64,000 nt of DNA from Bradyrhizobium mercantei (GCF_001982635.1 NZ_MKFI01000006.1:26653-90652); one strand, 5' to 3'; numbered from the stretch's first letter, positions 36,113 through 45,113 are shown. Program-made: numbers and translations. Notes: a model not told the origin generated them from the sequence alone.

Positions 36113-36172
36113 GTTGTTCTCCGATGGTTGTTATTATTGGTACGAGACTTGAGCCGGAATTTTTGCCCGGCG

Positions 36173-37675
36173 CTACTCCCCCTCGTCGCTCGCCAGCACG
36201 CCCTTCACGGCGCGGGCCCAGCCGGCGAGCTTGCGCTCGCGGGTAGCCTCGCTCATCGCCGGCCGGAAGCGGTGCTCGAGCCGCCAATTGTCGGCGAACT
36301 TCGCGGGCTCCGGATAGACGCCGGCATCGAGGCCGGCGAGATAAGCGGCGCCGAGCGCGGTGGTCTCCTGGATCATCGGGCGATCGACCGGCGCGTTGAG
36401 CAGGTCGGCGAGCCGCTGCATGGTCCAGTCGGATGCGGTCATGCCGCCATCGACGCGCAGCACGGTGTTGGCGGCGTTGGCCTCCGGCCAGTCGGTGCGC
36501 ATCGCAGCCCACAGATCGAAGGTCTGGTAGCAGACGCTCTCCAAGGTCGCATGCGCGAGCTCGGCCGGGCCGGTGTTGCGGGTGAGCCCGAACAGCGCGC
36601 CGCGCACGCGCGGATTCCAGTACGGCGCGCCCATGCCGACGAACGCCGGCACGAGGTAGACGCTCTGCATGCTGTCTGATTTGTCGGCAAGCGGCCCCGT
36701 CTCGGCGGCGTGCTTGATGATGCCGAGCCCGTCGCGCAGCCACTGCACCGCAGAGCCGGCGACGAAGATCGAACCTTCCAGCGCGTAGGTGCGCTCGCCA
36801 TTGAGCTGATACGCAATGGTCGTGAGCAGCTTGTTTTTCGAGGCGACCGGCGTGGTGCCGGTGTTGAGCAAGGCAAAGCAGCCGGTGCCGTAGGTCGACT
36901 TCATCATGCCGGGCTCGAAGCAGGCCTGGCCGATGGTCGCGGCCTGCTGGTCGCCGGCGATCCCCGAGATCGCGATCGGGCCGCCGAACAGGTCAGCAGT
37001 GCTCTCGCCGAAGCGGGCGGAGGAATCCTTCACCTCGGGGAGCATCGAGCGCGGCACGCGCAAGAGCTTGATGAGGTCGTCGTCCCAGGCGCCGGTGTGG
37101 ATGTTGAACAGCAGCGTGCGCGAGGCGTTGGTGGCATCCGTTGCATGCACCCTTCCGCCGGTGAGCCGCCACAACAGGTAGCAGTCGACGGTGCCGAACA
37201 GCAGCTCGCCGCGCTCGGCGCGTTCGCGCGCGCCCGGCACGTGGTCGAGGATCCAGGCGACTTTTGTCCCCGAGAAATAAGGGTCGATGATCAGGCCGGT
37301 CTTGGCCGAGATCGCGGGCTCATGGCCTTCCGCTTTCAACCTGGCGCAGATGTCGGCGGTGCGGCGGTCCTGCCAGACGATGGCGCGGTGCACGGCCTGG
37401 CCGGTGGCGCGGTCCCACACCACGGTGGTCTCGCGCTGGTTGGTGATGCCGATCGCGGCGATGTCCTTCGCCTTCAGCCCGGCCTTCTCCAGCGCCTCGC
37501 GGCAGACCATGACCGTCGAGGTCCAGATGTCCTCCGGCTCGTGCTCGACCCAGCCGGAGGCCGGGAAATGCTGCGGAAACTCCTGCTGCGCCACGGCAGC
37601 GATCGAGATGTCGCTGCGAAACACCATGGCGCGCGACGATGTGGTGCCCTGATCGATGGCCAGCACGTAAGACAT
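36173..37675 (-). CDS. glpK: Glycerol kinase
   Basis: 500 residues, FGGY carbohydrate kinase. The phosphate-1 motif is DQGTTSSRAMVF at residues 7-18; the glycerol site WDRATGQ and NQRETTVVWDR are conserved, with the FGGY signature GLTRNTGPAELAHATLESV and GGMTASDWTMQ. It phosphorylates glycerol to sn-glycerol 3-phosphate in the cytoplasm. The ATG at 37675 starts MSYVLAIDQG. No glpF or glpD is adjacent; the acylase gene follows 60 bp downstream on the same strand, perhaps by chance. Confidence 0.97.
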   Translation of the reverse strand: MSYVLAIDQGTTSSRAMVFRSDISIAAVAQQEFPQHFPASGWVEHEPEDIWTSTVMVCREALEKAGLKAKDIAAIGITNQRETTVVWDRATGQAVHRAIVWQDRRTADICARLKAEGHEPAISAKTGLIIDPYFSGTKVAWILDHVPGARERAERGELLFGTVDCYLLWRLTGGRVHATDATNASRTLLFNIHTGAWDDDLIKLLRVPRSMLPEVKDSSARFGESTADLFGGPIAISGIAGDQQAATIGQACFEPGMMKSTYGTGCFALLNTGTTPVASKNKLLTTIAYQLNGERTYALEGSIFVAGSAVQWLRDGLGIIKHAAETGPLADKSDSMQSVYLVPAFVGMGAPYWNPRVRGALFGLTRNTGPAELAHATLESVCYQTFDLWAAMRTDWPEANAANTVLRVDGGMTASDWTMQRLADLLNAPVDRPMIQETTALGAAYLAGLDAGVYPEPAKFADNWRLEHRFRPAMSEATRERKLAGWARAVKGVLASDEGE

Positions 37676-37771
37676 GAGCGTTTCCCTTGAGGCTTGGTCG
37701 AGGCGCCAAGGGAGCGGATTACCGCGGCGAGGTCAAGCTGGGGATGTTTCAGCCCGGTGAAGCCATCAGAC

Positions 37772-37879
37772 CCGTCATCCTGAGGTGCGAGCGGAGCGAG
37801 CCTCGAAGGATCGACGGCCACCAGTCGGGCCGTCGACCCTTCGAGGGCCGCTGAAGAAGCGGCCACCTCAGGGTGACGG
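37772..37879. repeat. Palindromic intergenic repeat, family B, copy 2
   Basis: CCGTCATCCTGAGGTGCGAG outer arm with the imperfect inverse CCACCTCAGGGTGACGG; inner pair CTCGAAGGATCGACGGCC / GGCCGTCGACCCTTCGAG. It lies in the gap between glpK and the SGNH gene. Confidence 0.8.
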
Positions 37880-37914
37880 TGATAGAACAAGAGCCGGGAG
37901 AGAAGACAGCCCGA

Positions 37915-38928
37915 TCACATCGGCCGGTAGGTCCGCACGTCCGCAGGCACGTTGACGCCGATCTTGATCGCGCCGACCGAGCGGATGATGTCGTCGCCGA
38001 GCAGCTGGGCGAAGCAGGCATAGCCCCAATCGTTCATGTGCAGGCCGTCGGCGGTGACGAAATCGCTGATCGGGATCGCCTGTTTCTCGTGCCAGTCGCG
38101 CATCACCTCGAAGCGCGGGAAGATGCCGACATGGCGCAGCGCGGCGATGCGGCCGAGCAGCTTCACCATGCCGCGCGCGCTCTCGGGACGCTCGGTGACG
38201 CGCGGCGAATATTGCGGATCGACCAGCACGAGATCGGCGCCGTCGGCCTGGATGCGCGCGACGCCGTCCTCGACCTGCTTGGCGGTCTCGACGGGATCGA
38301 GGTTGCGCAGCACCGCGTTGGTGCCGACCTGCCAGATCACCATGTCGGGATGCATGTCGATCACTTCGGTCTGCAACCGCTTCATCATCTCGGGCGCGTC
38401 CTCGCCGCCCTTGCCGCGGTTGAGCACGGTGATGTCGGCGGAGGGATACTGCCGGCGCAGCTGCGCGGCGAGGCGGTTGGGATAGGTGAATTCCGGCGCC
38501 GACGAACCGTAGCCCTGGGTCGAGGACGAGCCGAACGCGATGATGATAACAGGCTTGCCGGCGGCGAGCTTGGCCGCGACATGCGGCAGCGAGCCGGTGG
38601 TGTTCGCCGCGCCCTTGGGTTGATGGCAGGGCACGCGGTGGAAGATGTCGCTCGCCGAGCGCGCGACCTGCTTCACCGTGTCGAGCGCCTTGGCGGCGAC
38701 GCCCTGTCGCGGCTGCTGATTGGCCGCATCGGCTTCGATCGCGGCGGGCTTCGCCGCATCGGGCTTTGCAGCCTCAGGCTTGGCACCCGATGAGAGCGCG
38801 GCATGCTGGTCGGCCTGGCCGGTCTGCGCGCACAACGGCGCAACCGCGAGCGGCGCGAGCAGCAAGAGCGCCGCAACGGCGCACAGGCTCCGCCCTGCGC
38901 GAGGGCGAAAAGGGAAGGCAAAACGCAT
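37915..38928 (-). CDS. SGNH/GDSL hydrolase-like exported protein (first of a tandem pair)
   Basis: 337 residues. N-terminal signal or anchor (GRSLCAVAALLLLAPLAVA), an Ala/Lys/Pro linker about 35-110, then the hydrolase domain. Block I is AFGSSSTQGYG with nucleophile Ser135, block III is IWQVGTNAVLRN with the catalytic Asn, and block V is ADGLHMNDWGY with the Asp-x-x-His pair. So the catalytic set is complete. It is the last gene of opgC-SGNH-SGNH, 16 bp after its neighbour. The start at 38928 gives the signal sequence. A periplasmic acyl-transfer or esterase role on glucan is the context-based guess. Confidence 0.85.
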   Translation of the reverse strand: MRFAFPFRPRAGRSLCAVAALLLLAPLAVAPLCAQTGQADQHAALSSGAKPEAAKPDAAKPAAIEADAANQQPRQGVAAKALDTVKQVARSASDIFHRVPCHQPKGAANTTGSLPHVAAKLAAGKPVIIIAFGSSSTQGYGSSAPEFTYPNRLAAQLRRQYPSADITVLNRGKGGEDAPEMMKRLQTEVIDMHPDMVIWQVGTNAVLRNLDPVETAKQVEDGVARIQADGADLVLVDPQYSPRVTERPESARGMVKLLGRIAALRHVGIFPRFEVMRDWHEKQAIPISDFVTADGLHMNDWGYACFAQLLGDDIIRSVGAIKIGVNVPADVRTYRPM

Positions 38929-38944
38929 CACAACTCTGCTTCCT

Positions 38945-39715
38945 CTAATTCTGCTGCACCGGGCCCAGATGGGCCGCATCGATCACGAATTTCGCAAGGG
39001 CGCGGCCAAGACAGGCATGAACCTTCTTGGCCAGATCGACACCATGCGCGGTGCTGAACAGGTCAAAATATCCGGCGTCGCTCCACTGCTTCATAATCGC
39101 GAACCGGTCGAACAGCGGAACGTCGTGCTGCTGCGCCACCACCTTGATATTGTCGAGATATGGCGGCGCAGAGATCATCGTCTCCGTACGCGGGCTGTAT
39201 TGCAGATTGACCAGCACCACGTCGGTCCCGGTGCCCCGCAGCGCAACAACGCCGTCGTTGATGGCGGTACGGAAGTCGTCGGGATCGACCGCTCGCATAG
39301 CATCCACCGTCCCGGTCTGCCAGATAACCAAAGTAGGCTTTTTTGCTTCAACAAGCTTAACAAGGGTTCCCGCGGTCTCCTCGGCGGTGCTTTTTGCCTG
39401 TAATTCTACGGATAGATCGATCGTAGCCTGCGGAAATGCCTCCTTCAGCGCCGCCTGCATCGTGGCCGGATAGGCGCTCGCCTCGTTGCCGGGAATGGTC
39501 GAGGAGCGGCTGCCCACCACCAGCACGTTGAGCGGCTGGTTGGCCTTCACGGCGTCGGTGACCTTCGGCAGCGAGCTCTCGCTCGTCAGCAGATAGGCGG
39601 GCACGTCGCAGGGCGGTGCCGGTGGTGCAGGCTCGGGAGTGTCGCCGGCGCGCGCGGGCGCGGCCGCCAAACAGGCGGCCAGCAACAGGCCCAGCATCGT
39701 CCGCGCGGACTTCAT
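38945..39715 (-). CDS. SGNH-like exported protein, degenerate active site (second of the pair)
   Basis: 256 residues with a signal peptide (LGLLLAACLAAAPARA). It resembles the first paralogue in strands but the sites differ: block I is VVGSRSSTIPG (possible nucleophile Ser71), block III is IWQTGTVDAM with Val where Asn is expected, and the terminal pair is DLFSTAHG rather than DxxH. It overlaps the opgC stop by ATGA (four bases), so it is translationally coupled to opgC. It may be a non-catalytic partner of its neighbour or have changed specificity. Confidence 0.8.
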   Translation of the reverse strand: MKSARTMLGLLLAACLAAAPARAGDTPEPAPPAPPCDVPAYLLTSESSLPKVTDAVKANQPLNVLVVGSRSSTIPGNEASAYPATMQAALKEAFPQATIDLSVELQAKSTAEETAGTLVKLVEAKKPTLVIWQTGTVDAMRAVDPDDFRTAINDGVVALRGTGTDVVLVNLQYSPRTETMISAPPYLDNIKVVAQQHDVPLFDRFAIMKQWSDAGYFDLFSTAHGVDLAKKVHACLGRALAKFVIDAAHLGPVQQN

Positions 39716-40965
39716 GCTCCCCCTCCCGCCAGATCGGCGTTGCCGACGGCGCCTTTTTTCGAGGCGCCTTTGTCGGCGGAGTGCTTGTACCACGAAATAA
39801 TCCACGCCATGCCGCACATGATGAGGATGCCGCAGACGCTGATCAAGGCGTGCAGTGCGGCACCGCCCGAGACTTCGGCAAGCACGAAGTGACCGGCAAA
39901 GGCGAGGAAGACCCCGAGACAGAATATCTCAAGCGAATGCTGGCCACACAGGATCAATGGTCGCAGCCAGCGCGATTTCAAGCCCGGCCAATCCCGGGGC
40001 AGGAAGCGCACCGTGAGGGCCGCGAGCGCCAGGAAGTGCGCGAACCGCAGCACGTCGAGGTCGGTCTTGTTGATCGGATACATCCACTGCTCGACGACCT
40101 TCGGCATGATGTGGCCGAGCTGCGGCACGTACCAGGTCAGCGTCACGAAGAACGCGGCGACCAGATAGACGATGCAGATCCACATCGTGATGTTCGAGGA
40201 CAGGATCCGCGACATCCGCCGCGCGCCGCCGAGCGCGCACCAGGCGCCGAACACGAACAGCAATTGCCAGGCGAACGGATTGAACGCCCAGAAGCCGTTC
40301 GGATAGGCCGACAGATAAAGGTCGAACTGCCAGGTCAGCGCGTAGAGCAGGACCGACAGGCCGAGCGTGACGTCGGGCTTCCACTTCATCAGCCACAGGA
40401 TCAGCGGCAGGAACAGCATCAAGACAATATAGAGCGGCAGCACGTCCATGTTGACGGGACGGAAGCGCAGCAGCAGCGCCTGGACGATGGTGACGTCGGG
40501 CTGCTTGAGGAAGTCCATGATCCCCATTTCCTCGCTGTAGAGCGGGTTCTCGAACGAGGTCGCGACATAGGAGATCTCGGCGAGGAAGATCGTGAACAGG
40601 AAGACGTGGGCGACATAGATCTGCCAGACCCGGCGCAGGATGCGCGCGGTCGCGATCACGAAGCCGCCCTCCAGCATGGCGCGGCCATAGACGAAGGCCG
40701 CGGTGTAGCCGGAGATGAAGATGAAGATCTCGGTGGCGTCGGAGAAGCCGTAATTGCGGATCGTCAGCCAGGTCAGAAGATTGGTCGGCAGATGATCGAT
40801 GAAGATCAGCCACAGCGCGAGCCCGCGGAACAGATCGAGCCTGAGCTCGCGCTCGCCGGTCATCGGCAGCGTGATCGCGGGCGCCGCGGCTTTTGCCTCG
40901 CTCTTGGCCTCGGCCTTGGTGTCAGCCACCGGCGAACCGGCTATGGGATCGGCAATCGAGCTCAT
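39712..40965 (-). CDS. opgC: OpgC family membrane acyltransferase
   Basis: 417 residues, about ten transmembrane helices after an Ala/Lys/Glu-rich N-terminus. The family start RELRLDLFRGLALWLIFIDH has the conserved Asp and His expected in acyltransferase-3-type proteins, and helix 2 follows with FSDATEIFIFISGYTAA. OpgC in E. coli adds succinyl groups to osmoregulated periplasmic glucans. An in-frame TTG three bases upstream is possible. It is coupled to two exported SGNH proteins, and no opgG/opgH genes are in view; the substrate could be a different envelope glycan. Confidence 0.9.
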   Translation of the reverse strand: MSSIADPIAGSPVADTKAEAKSEAKAAAPAITLPMTGERELRLDLFRGLALWLIFIDHLPTNLLTWLTIRNYGFSDATEIFIFISGYTAAFVYGRAMLEGGFVIATARILRRVWQIYVAHVFLFTIFLAEISYVATSFENPLYSEEMGIMDFLKQPDVTIVQALLLRFRPVNMDVLPLYIVLMLFLPLILWLMKWKPDVTLGLSVLLYALTWQFDLYLSAYPNGFWAFNPFAWQLLFVFGAWCALGGARRMSRILSSNITMWICIVYLVAAFFVTLTWYVPQLGHIMPKVVEQWMYPINKTDLDVLRFAHFLALAALTVRFLPRDWPGLKSRWLRPLILCGQHSLEIFCLGVFLAFAGHFVLAEVSGGAALHALISVCGILIMCGMAWIISWYKHSADKGASKKGAVGNADLAGGGA

Positions 40966-41187
40966 CAAACACCGTGTCGGCCGCGGACGCCCCGCATGCC
41001 CAGCTGAAGAGATAATATCGGTCCGCGCCGTGCCGACAAAGCGCAGAGTGCGGCGGCATGCGGCCGCGCTTTAGAGCGGAACTATGTTGAAAGCGCGATG
41101 AACAGACTGCCTCCGGGGCCGGGTTTTCACCGCCTGCCAGGCGATTGGTTCCGGCTGATCAATTGGCTATGATGGCGTCCTGTTTGC

Positions 41188-41215
41188 GCGTGATCCGGTC
41201 GAAAGCGGATCACGC
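41188..41215. promoter_or_regulatory. Ten-base stem hairpin in the apaG leader
   Basis: GCGTGATCCG-GTCGAAAG-CGGATCACGC, perfect stem, 24 bp before the apaG ATG and close enough to affect the ribosome site. It could be a regulatory leader or a member of the repeated GATC palindromes. Confidence 0.4.
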
Positions 41216-41239
41216 ACCAAGACCATCGGATTGAGCCGT

Positions 41240-41638
41240 ATGTATCGCGCCGTTACCCGCCAGATCGAAGTCACCGTCGAGCCGAACTTCATGCCGGAGC
41301 GCTCGTCCATCGACCGGCGCGAATATTTCTGGTCGTACAAGATCGTGATCGTCAATTCGGGCCCGGAAACCGTGCAGCTGCGCACGCGGCACTGGATCAT
41401 CACCGACGCCACCGGCCGCCGCCAGGAGGTGCGCGGCGAAGGCGTGGTCGGCGAGCAGCCGGTGCTCGCGCCCGGCGAGCGGTTCGAATACACGAGCGGC
41501 GTGCCGCTGCCGACCGCCTCCGGCTTCATGACCGGCAGCTATCAGATGGTCACCGAAGCCGGCGAGCGCTTCGACATCGCCGTGCCGACTTTCTCGCTGG
41601 ACAGTCCGAGCCCGGATGGGAAGCGGGTGCTCAATTAG
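41240..41638 (+). CDS. apaG: ApaG family protein
   Basis: 132 residues, beta-sandwich (fibronectin-III-like) of the ApaG family. Motifs: RREYFWSYKIVIVNSG, RHWIITDATGRRQEVRGEGVVGEQPVL and GSYQMVTEAGERFDIAVPTFSLD. ApaG is linked to Co2+/Mg2+ resistance in Salmonella; the biochemical function is not settled, and in animals the domain occurs in F-box proteins. The start MYRAVTRQIEVTVEPNF matches the family; an upstream TTG adds three residues. Single gene with a hairpin leader. Confidence 0.95.
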   Translation: MYRAVTRQIEVTVEPNFMPERSSIDRREYFWSYKIVIVNSGPETVQLRTRHWIITDATGRRQEVRGEGVVGEQPVLAPGERFEYTSGVPLPTASGFMTGSYQMVTEAGERFDIAVPTFSLDSPSPDGKRVLN

Positions 41639-41646
41639 CCGGTGGT

Positions 41647-41690
41647 GTCATGCCCCGCCACCGGGTCTCGCCTTCGGCGAGCCCGATGAC
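41647..41690. repeat. Short palindromic element related to family D
   Basis: GTCATGCCCCGCCACCGGGT / CGAGCCCGATGAC with inner hairpin CTCGCCTTCGGCGAG, 8 bp after the apaG stop. Confidence 0.5.
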
Positions 41691-41730
41691 AGACTCCGGC
41701 GCGTGGAGGGATCTGCCCCCACCTACACCT

Positions 41731-41833
41731 GTCATCGCCCGGCTTGACCGGACGATCCAGTACGCAGCGGCCTCTCGATTCAAGTACCGGCGTCTCTGGA
41801 ATACTGGATCCACCGCTTTCGCGGGTGATGACG
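41731..41833. repeat. Palindromic intergenic repeat, family D, copy 2
   Basis: GTCATCGCCCGGCTTGACCG at the left, ATCCAGTACGCAGCGGCCTC in the core and CTGGAATACTGGATCC...GCGGGTGATGACG at the right. Confidence 0.8.
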
Positions 41834-41858
41834 AGCGTTGTGTGGCGGGAAGCCTGCC

Positions 41859-42860
41859 TTACTCCACGCCCGCTTCCTGCGGCGTGAACTCGTAGACCGA
41901 CGAGCAGAACTCGCAGGTCACGACGACCTTGCCGTCCTTGACCATCTCGGCGCGATCGTTCGGCGCAAAGCTCTTCAGCATCGACGACACCGCATCGCGC
42001 GAGCAGGAGCACTGCGCGCGCAGCGGTTGCGGATTGAAGACGCGCACGCCGCGTTCGTGGAACAGGCGGTACAGCAGCCGCTCGCCGGAGAGATCGGGAT
42101 CAATCAGCTCGACATCCTCGACGGTCGAGATCAGCGACTGCCCCTCGACCCAGGCGTCATCGTCAGGCACCGAGTGCGTGACCGTGCCCTCCGGCGCATC
42201 GCCGGGATGCAGATCCGCCTGCTTGGCGCGCTCGGGCGCCTTGGGCAGGAATTGCAGCAGGATGCCGCCGGCGCGCCAGTGCAGCTTGCCGCCCTCGCCG
42301 CCGCGCATCTCCTCGCCAACCGCAAGCCGCACCCGCGTCGGGATCTGCTCCGAGCGCAGGAAATATTCGTGAGCCGCCTCTTCCAGGCCGCCGCCGTCGA
42401 GCGCGACCAGCCCCTGGTAGCGGCTGGTGTTGGAGCCCTGATCGATCGTCATCGCAAGGTGGCCCTTGCCGAGCAGTTCGCCCGAGGTCTGGCCCGGCTT
42501 GAGCTGCGCCGCGTCGTAGCGTGCATAGGCGCGCAGCCGGTCCGGCGCCTGGAAATCGACGATCAACAGCGAGACCGGACCTTCGGTCCTGGTCTGCAGG
42601 ATGAAGCGGCCCTCGAACTTGACCGTTGAGCCGAGCAGCGTCGTCAGCACGATGGCCTCGCCGAGCAGCTTGCCGACCGCAGGCGGATAATCGTGCTTGT
42701 GCAGGATCTCGTCGAGTGCGGGGCCGAGCCGGGTCAGCCGGCCGCGCAGGTCCAGCGCGCCGACCTCGAAGGCCAGCACGGCATCGTCGACAGGAACCGC
42801 TGACGGCGCGCGAATTGGCGCCTCGGTGGTGATTTTGATGTCGGGGGATTGTGAAACCAT
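41859..42860 (-). CDS. hslO: Hsp33 redox-regulated chaperone
   Basis: 333 residues. Under oxidising conditions Hsp33 loses zinc, unfolds its C-terminal switch and holds unfolded proteins. The four-cysteine zinc switch is intact: CSCSRDAV and VTCEFCSSVYEF near the C-terminus. The N-terminal chaperone core has LDEILHKHDYPPAVGKLLGEAI and GKGHLAMTIDQGSNTSRYQG. The start MVSQSPDIKITTEAP includes a 25-residue unconserved extension. The argD-argF transcript ends on its 5' side with 121 bp between. Confidence 0.96.
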   Translation of the reverse strand: MVSQSPDIKITTEAPIRAPSAVPVDDAVLAFEVGALDLRGRLTRLGPALDEILHKHDYPPAVGKLLGEAIVLTTLLGSTVKFEGRFILQTRTEGPVSLLIVDFQAPDRLRAYARYDAAQLKPGQTSGELLGKGHLAMTIDQGSNTSRYQGLVALDGGGLEEAAHEYFLRSEQIPTRVRLAVGEEMRGGEGGKLHWRAGGILLQFLPKAPERAKQADLHPGDAPEGTVTHSVPDDDAWVEGQSLISTVEDVELIDPDLSGERLLYRLFHERGVRVFNPQPLRAQCSCSRDAVSSMLKSFAPNDRAEMVKDGKVVVTCEFCSSVYEFTPQEAGVE

Positions 42861-42920
42861 GGCGCTCTATCTGGGGTCTCGGACCGTGAAATAAAGGGGT
42901 TCAGCATACCGAGGATCGAC

Positions 42921-42965
42921 GTCGTCCCTGCCTAGTGCGCAATTGCGCACGGGAGCAGGGACGAC
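42921..42965. repeat. Mini copy of the family A ends
   Basis: GTCGTCCCTGCCTAGTGCGC AATT GCGCACGGGAGCAGGGAC GAC: both ends are brought together around a TGCGCAATTGCGCA palindrome; 45 bp, between argF and hslO. Confidence 0.65.
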
Positions 42966-42981
42966 AACCGCAGATGTGGCC

Positions 42982-43908
42982 CTACGCGACCGCGTCGAAA
43001 CACCAGGCCAGAATGCCCTTCTGCGCGTGCAGGCGGTTTTCCGCCTCGTCGAACACCACGGATTGCGGCCCGTCGATCACCTCGTCGGTGACCTCCTCGC
43101 CGCGATGCGCGGGCAGGCAGTGCATGAACAGCGCGTCCGGCTTGGCGAGCGACATCAGCTTGGCATTGACCTGATAGGGCCGCAGCACGTTGTGGCGGTG
43201 CTCGCCCTCCTTGTCGCCCATCGACACCCAGGTGTCGGTGACGACGCAGTCGGCGCCGCGCACCGCGGCCTCCGGATCGGTGCCGAGCATGATCGGCGCG
43301 CCGGTCGCCTTGATCCAGTCGCGCATCGGCTTCTTCGGCGACAGCTCCGGCGGGGTCGCGACATTGAGCTGGAACTTGAACCGCTCGGCGGCATGCGCCC
43401 AGGAGGCCAGCACGTTGTTGTCGTCGCCGGTCCAGGCCACGGTCTTGCCCTCGATCGAGCCGCGATTTTCCTCATAGGTCATCAGGTCGGCCATCACCTG
43501 GCAGGGATGCGAGCGCCGGGTCAGGCCGTTGATGACGGGAACGGTGGCGTGGGCCGCGAGCTCGAGCAGCGCGTCATGGTTGAGGATGCGGATCATGATC
43601 GCATCGACATAGCGCGACAGCACGCGCGCGGTGTCGGCGATGGTCTCGCCGCGGCCGAGCTGCATCTCGGCGCCGGTCAGCATGATGGATTCACCGCCGA
43701 GCTGGCGCATGCCGACGTCGAACGACACGCGAGTTCGGGTCGATGGGCGCTCGAAGATCATCGCCAGCGTCTTGCCCTCGAGCGGCTTCCTGCCCTTCTC
43801 ATGCGCCTTGAGCTTCGCCTTCATGGCGGCTCCGGCGGAAAGCATGTTGCGCAGCTCGCCGAGCGGCAGCTCGTTGATGTCGAGGAAGTGACGCACCGGC
43901 TTGCTCAT
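42982..43908 (-). CDS. argF: Ornithine carbamoyltransferase
   Basis: 308 residues. It transfers the carbamoyl group from carbamoyl phosphate to ornithine, giving citrulline in arginine biosynthesis. The carbamoyl-phosphate loop is FERPSTRTRVSFDVG near residue 53, HPCQVMADLMT and the ornithine site MFMHCLPAHRGEEV are intact. The start overlaps the argD stop by one base (TAATG), so the two are coupled, with argD first. Confidence 0.97.
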   Translation of the reverse strand: MSKPVRHFLDINELPLGELRNMLSAGAAMKAKLKAHEKGRKPLEGKTLAMIFERPSTRTRVSFDVGMRQLGGESIMLTGAEMQLGRGETIADTARVLSRYVDAIMIRILNHDALLELAAHATVPVINGLTRRSHPCQVMADLMTYEENRGSIEGKTVAWTGDDNNVLASWAHAAERFKFQLNVATPPELSPKKPMRDWIKATGAPIMLGTDPEAAVRGADCVVTDTWVSMGDKEGEHRHNVLRPYQVNAKLMSLAKPDALFMHCLPAHRGEEVTDEVIDGPQSVVFDEAENRLHAQKGILAWCFDAVA

Positions 43909-45113
43909 TATCCGGCCTTCCTCGGCTGCGCCGCCGACAATGTCGCGCAGGCGCGCTCGAGCGAGCCGATCGACTGGTCGATCTCGGCCTCGGTCACGAT
44001 CAAAGGCGCGAGGAACCGGACCACATTGTCGCCGGCGCCGACGGTGAGCAGCTTTTCGTTGCGCAGCGCGGCGATCAGATCGCCCGACGGCACCACGGCC
44101 TTGACGCCGATCAACAGCCCCTCGCCGCGCACCTCCGACAGCACGCCGGGATAGCGGTCGACGACGGAAGCGAGCTTCTGCTTGAGCAGCAGCGACATCT
44201 TCTGCACGTGGTCGAAGAAGCCGGGCTTCAGCATGACGTCGAGCACGGCATTGGCGGCGGCGACCGCGAGCGGATTGCCGCCGAAGGTCGAGCCGTGCGA
44301 ACCCGGCGCCATGCCGGCCGCGGCCTGCGCGGTCGCCAGCACCGCGCCGATCGGGAAGCCGCCGCCGAGCGCCTTCGCCAGCGACATCACGTCCGGGGTG
44401 ACGCCGGTGCGCTTGTAGGCGAACAGGTCGCCGGTGCGGCCCATGCCGGTCTGCACCTCGTCGAATGCGAGCAGCAGGCCATGCTCGTCGCACAGCGCGC
44501 GCAGCGCCTTGAAGAAGGCCTGCGGCGCGCCGCGCACGCCGCCCTCGCCCTGCACCGGCTCGATCAGGATGCCGGCGGTGTGCGGGCCGATCGCCTTCTT
44601 CACCGCCTCGATGTCGCCATGCGGCACCTGGTCGAAACCGTCCATCGGCGGGCCGAAGCCTTCGAGATATTTCGCCGAGCCGGTCGCAGCCAGCGTGCCG
44701 AGCGTGCGGCCGTGGAAGGCGCCTTCGAAGGTGATGATGCGGTAGCGTTCGCCATGGCCCTTGGAGAAGTGATGATGGCGCACCAGCTTGATCACGCCCT
44801 CCATCGCTTCCGCGCCGGAATTGCAGAAGAACACGAAGTCGGCAAAGCTCTGCTCGCAGAGCCGCGCCGCGAGCACCTCGCCGTCCGGGCTCTTGAACAG
44901 GTTCGACATGTGCCAGAGCTTGGTCGCCTGTTCCTGCAGCGCCTTGACCAGATGCGGATGCGCATGCCCGAGCGCGTTCACCGCGACGCCCGAGGTGAAG
45001 TCCAGATAGCGGTCGCCGTTGGTTGCGATCAGCCAGGCGCCCTCACCGTGCTCGAAGCCGAGATCGACCCTGGCGAAGACGGGGAGCAGATGCGACGAGG
45101 CGACGTTGGTCAT
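43908..45113 (-). CDS. argD: Acetylornithine aminotransferase
   Basis: 401 residues, class III PLP aminotransferase. The Schiff-base lysine is Lys247 in SLAKALGGGFPIGAV; the phosphate site NSGAEAMEG and the GAFHGRTLGTLAATG and FDEVQTGMGRTG blocks are present. It makes N-acetylornithine (and may act on N-succinyl-diaminopimelate). The start MTNVASSHLLPVFARVDL gives the usual N-terminus and the ATG is 65 codons into a longer open frame. First gene of argD-argF. Confidence 0.97.
   Translation of the reverse strand: MTNVASSHLLPVFARVDLGFEHGEGAWLIATNGDRYLDFTSGVAVNALGHAHPHLVKALQEQATKLWHMSNLFKSPDGEVLAARLCEQSFADFVFFCNSGAEAMEGVIKLVRHHHFSKGHGERYRIITFEGAFHGRTLGTLAATGSAKYLEGFGPPMDGFDQVPHGDIEAVKKAIGPHTAGILIEPVQGEGGVRGAPQAFFKALRALCDEHGLLLAFDEVQTGMGRTGDLFAYKRTGVTPDVMSLAKALGGGFPIGAVLATAQAAAGMAPGSHGSTFGGNPLAVAAANAVLDVMLKPGFFDHVQKMSLLLKQKLASVVDRYPGVLSEVRGEGLLIGVKAVVPSGDLIAALRNEKLLTVGAGDNVVRFLAPLIVTEAEIDQSIGSLERACATLSAAQPRKAG

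Noticed and set aside
43909..44493. 195-codon N-terminal extension of the argF frame
   Set aside because: It overlaps argD in another frame and reads as arginine-rich low complexity; the TAATG junction marks the real argF start.
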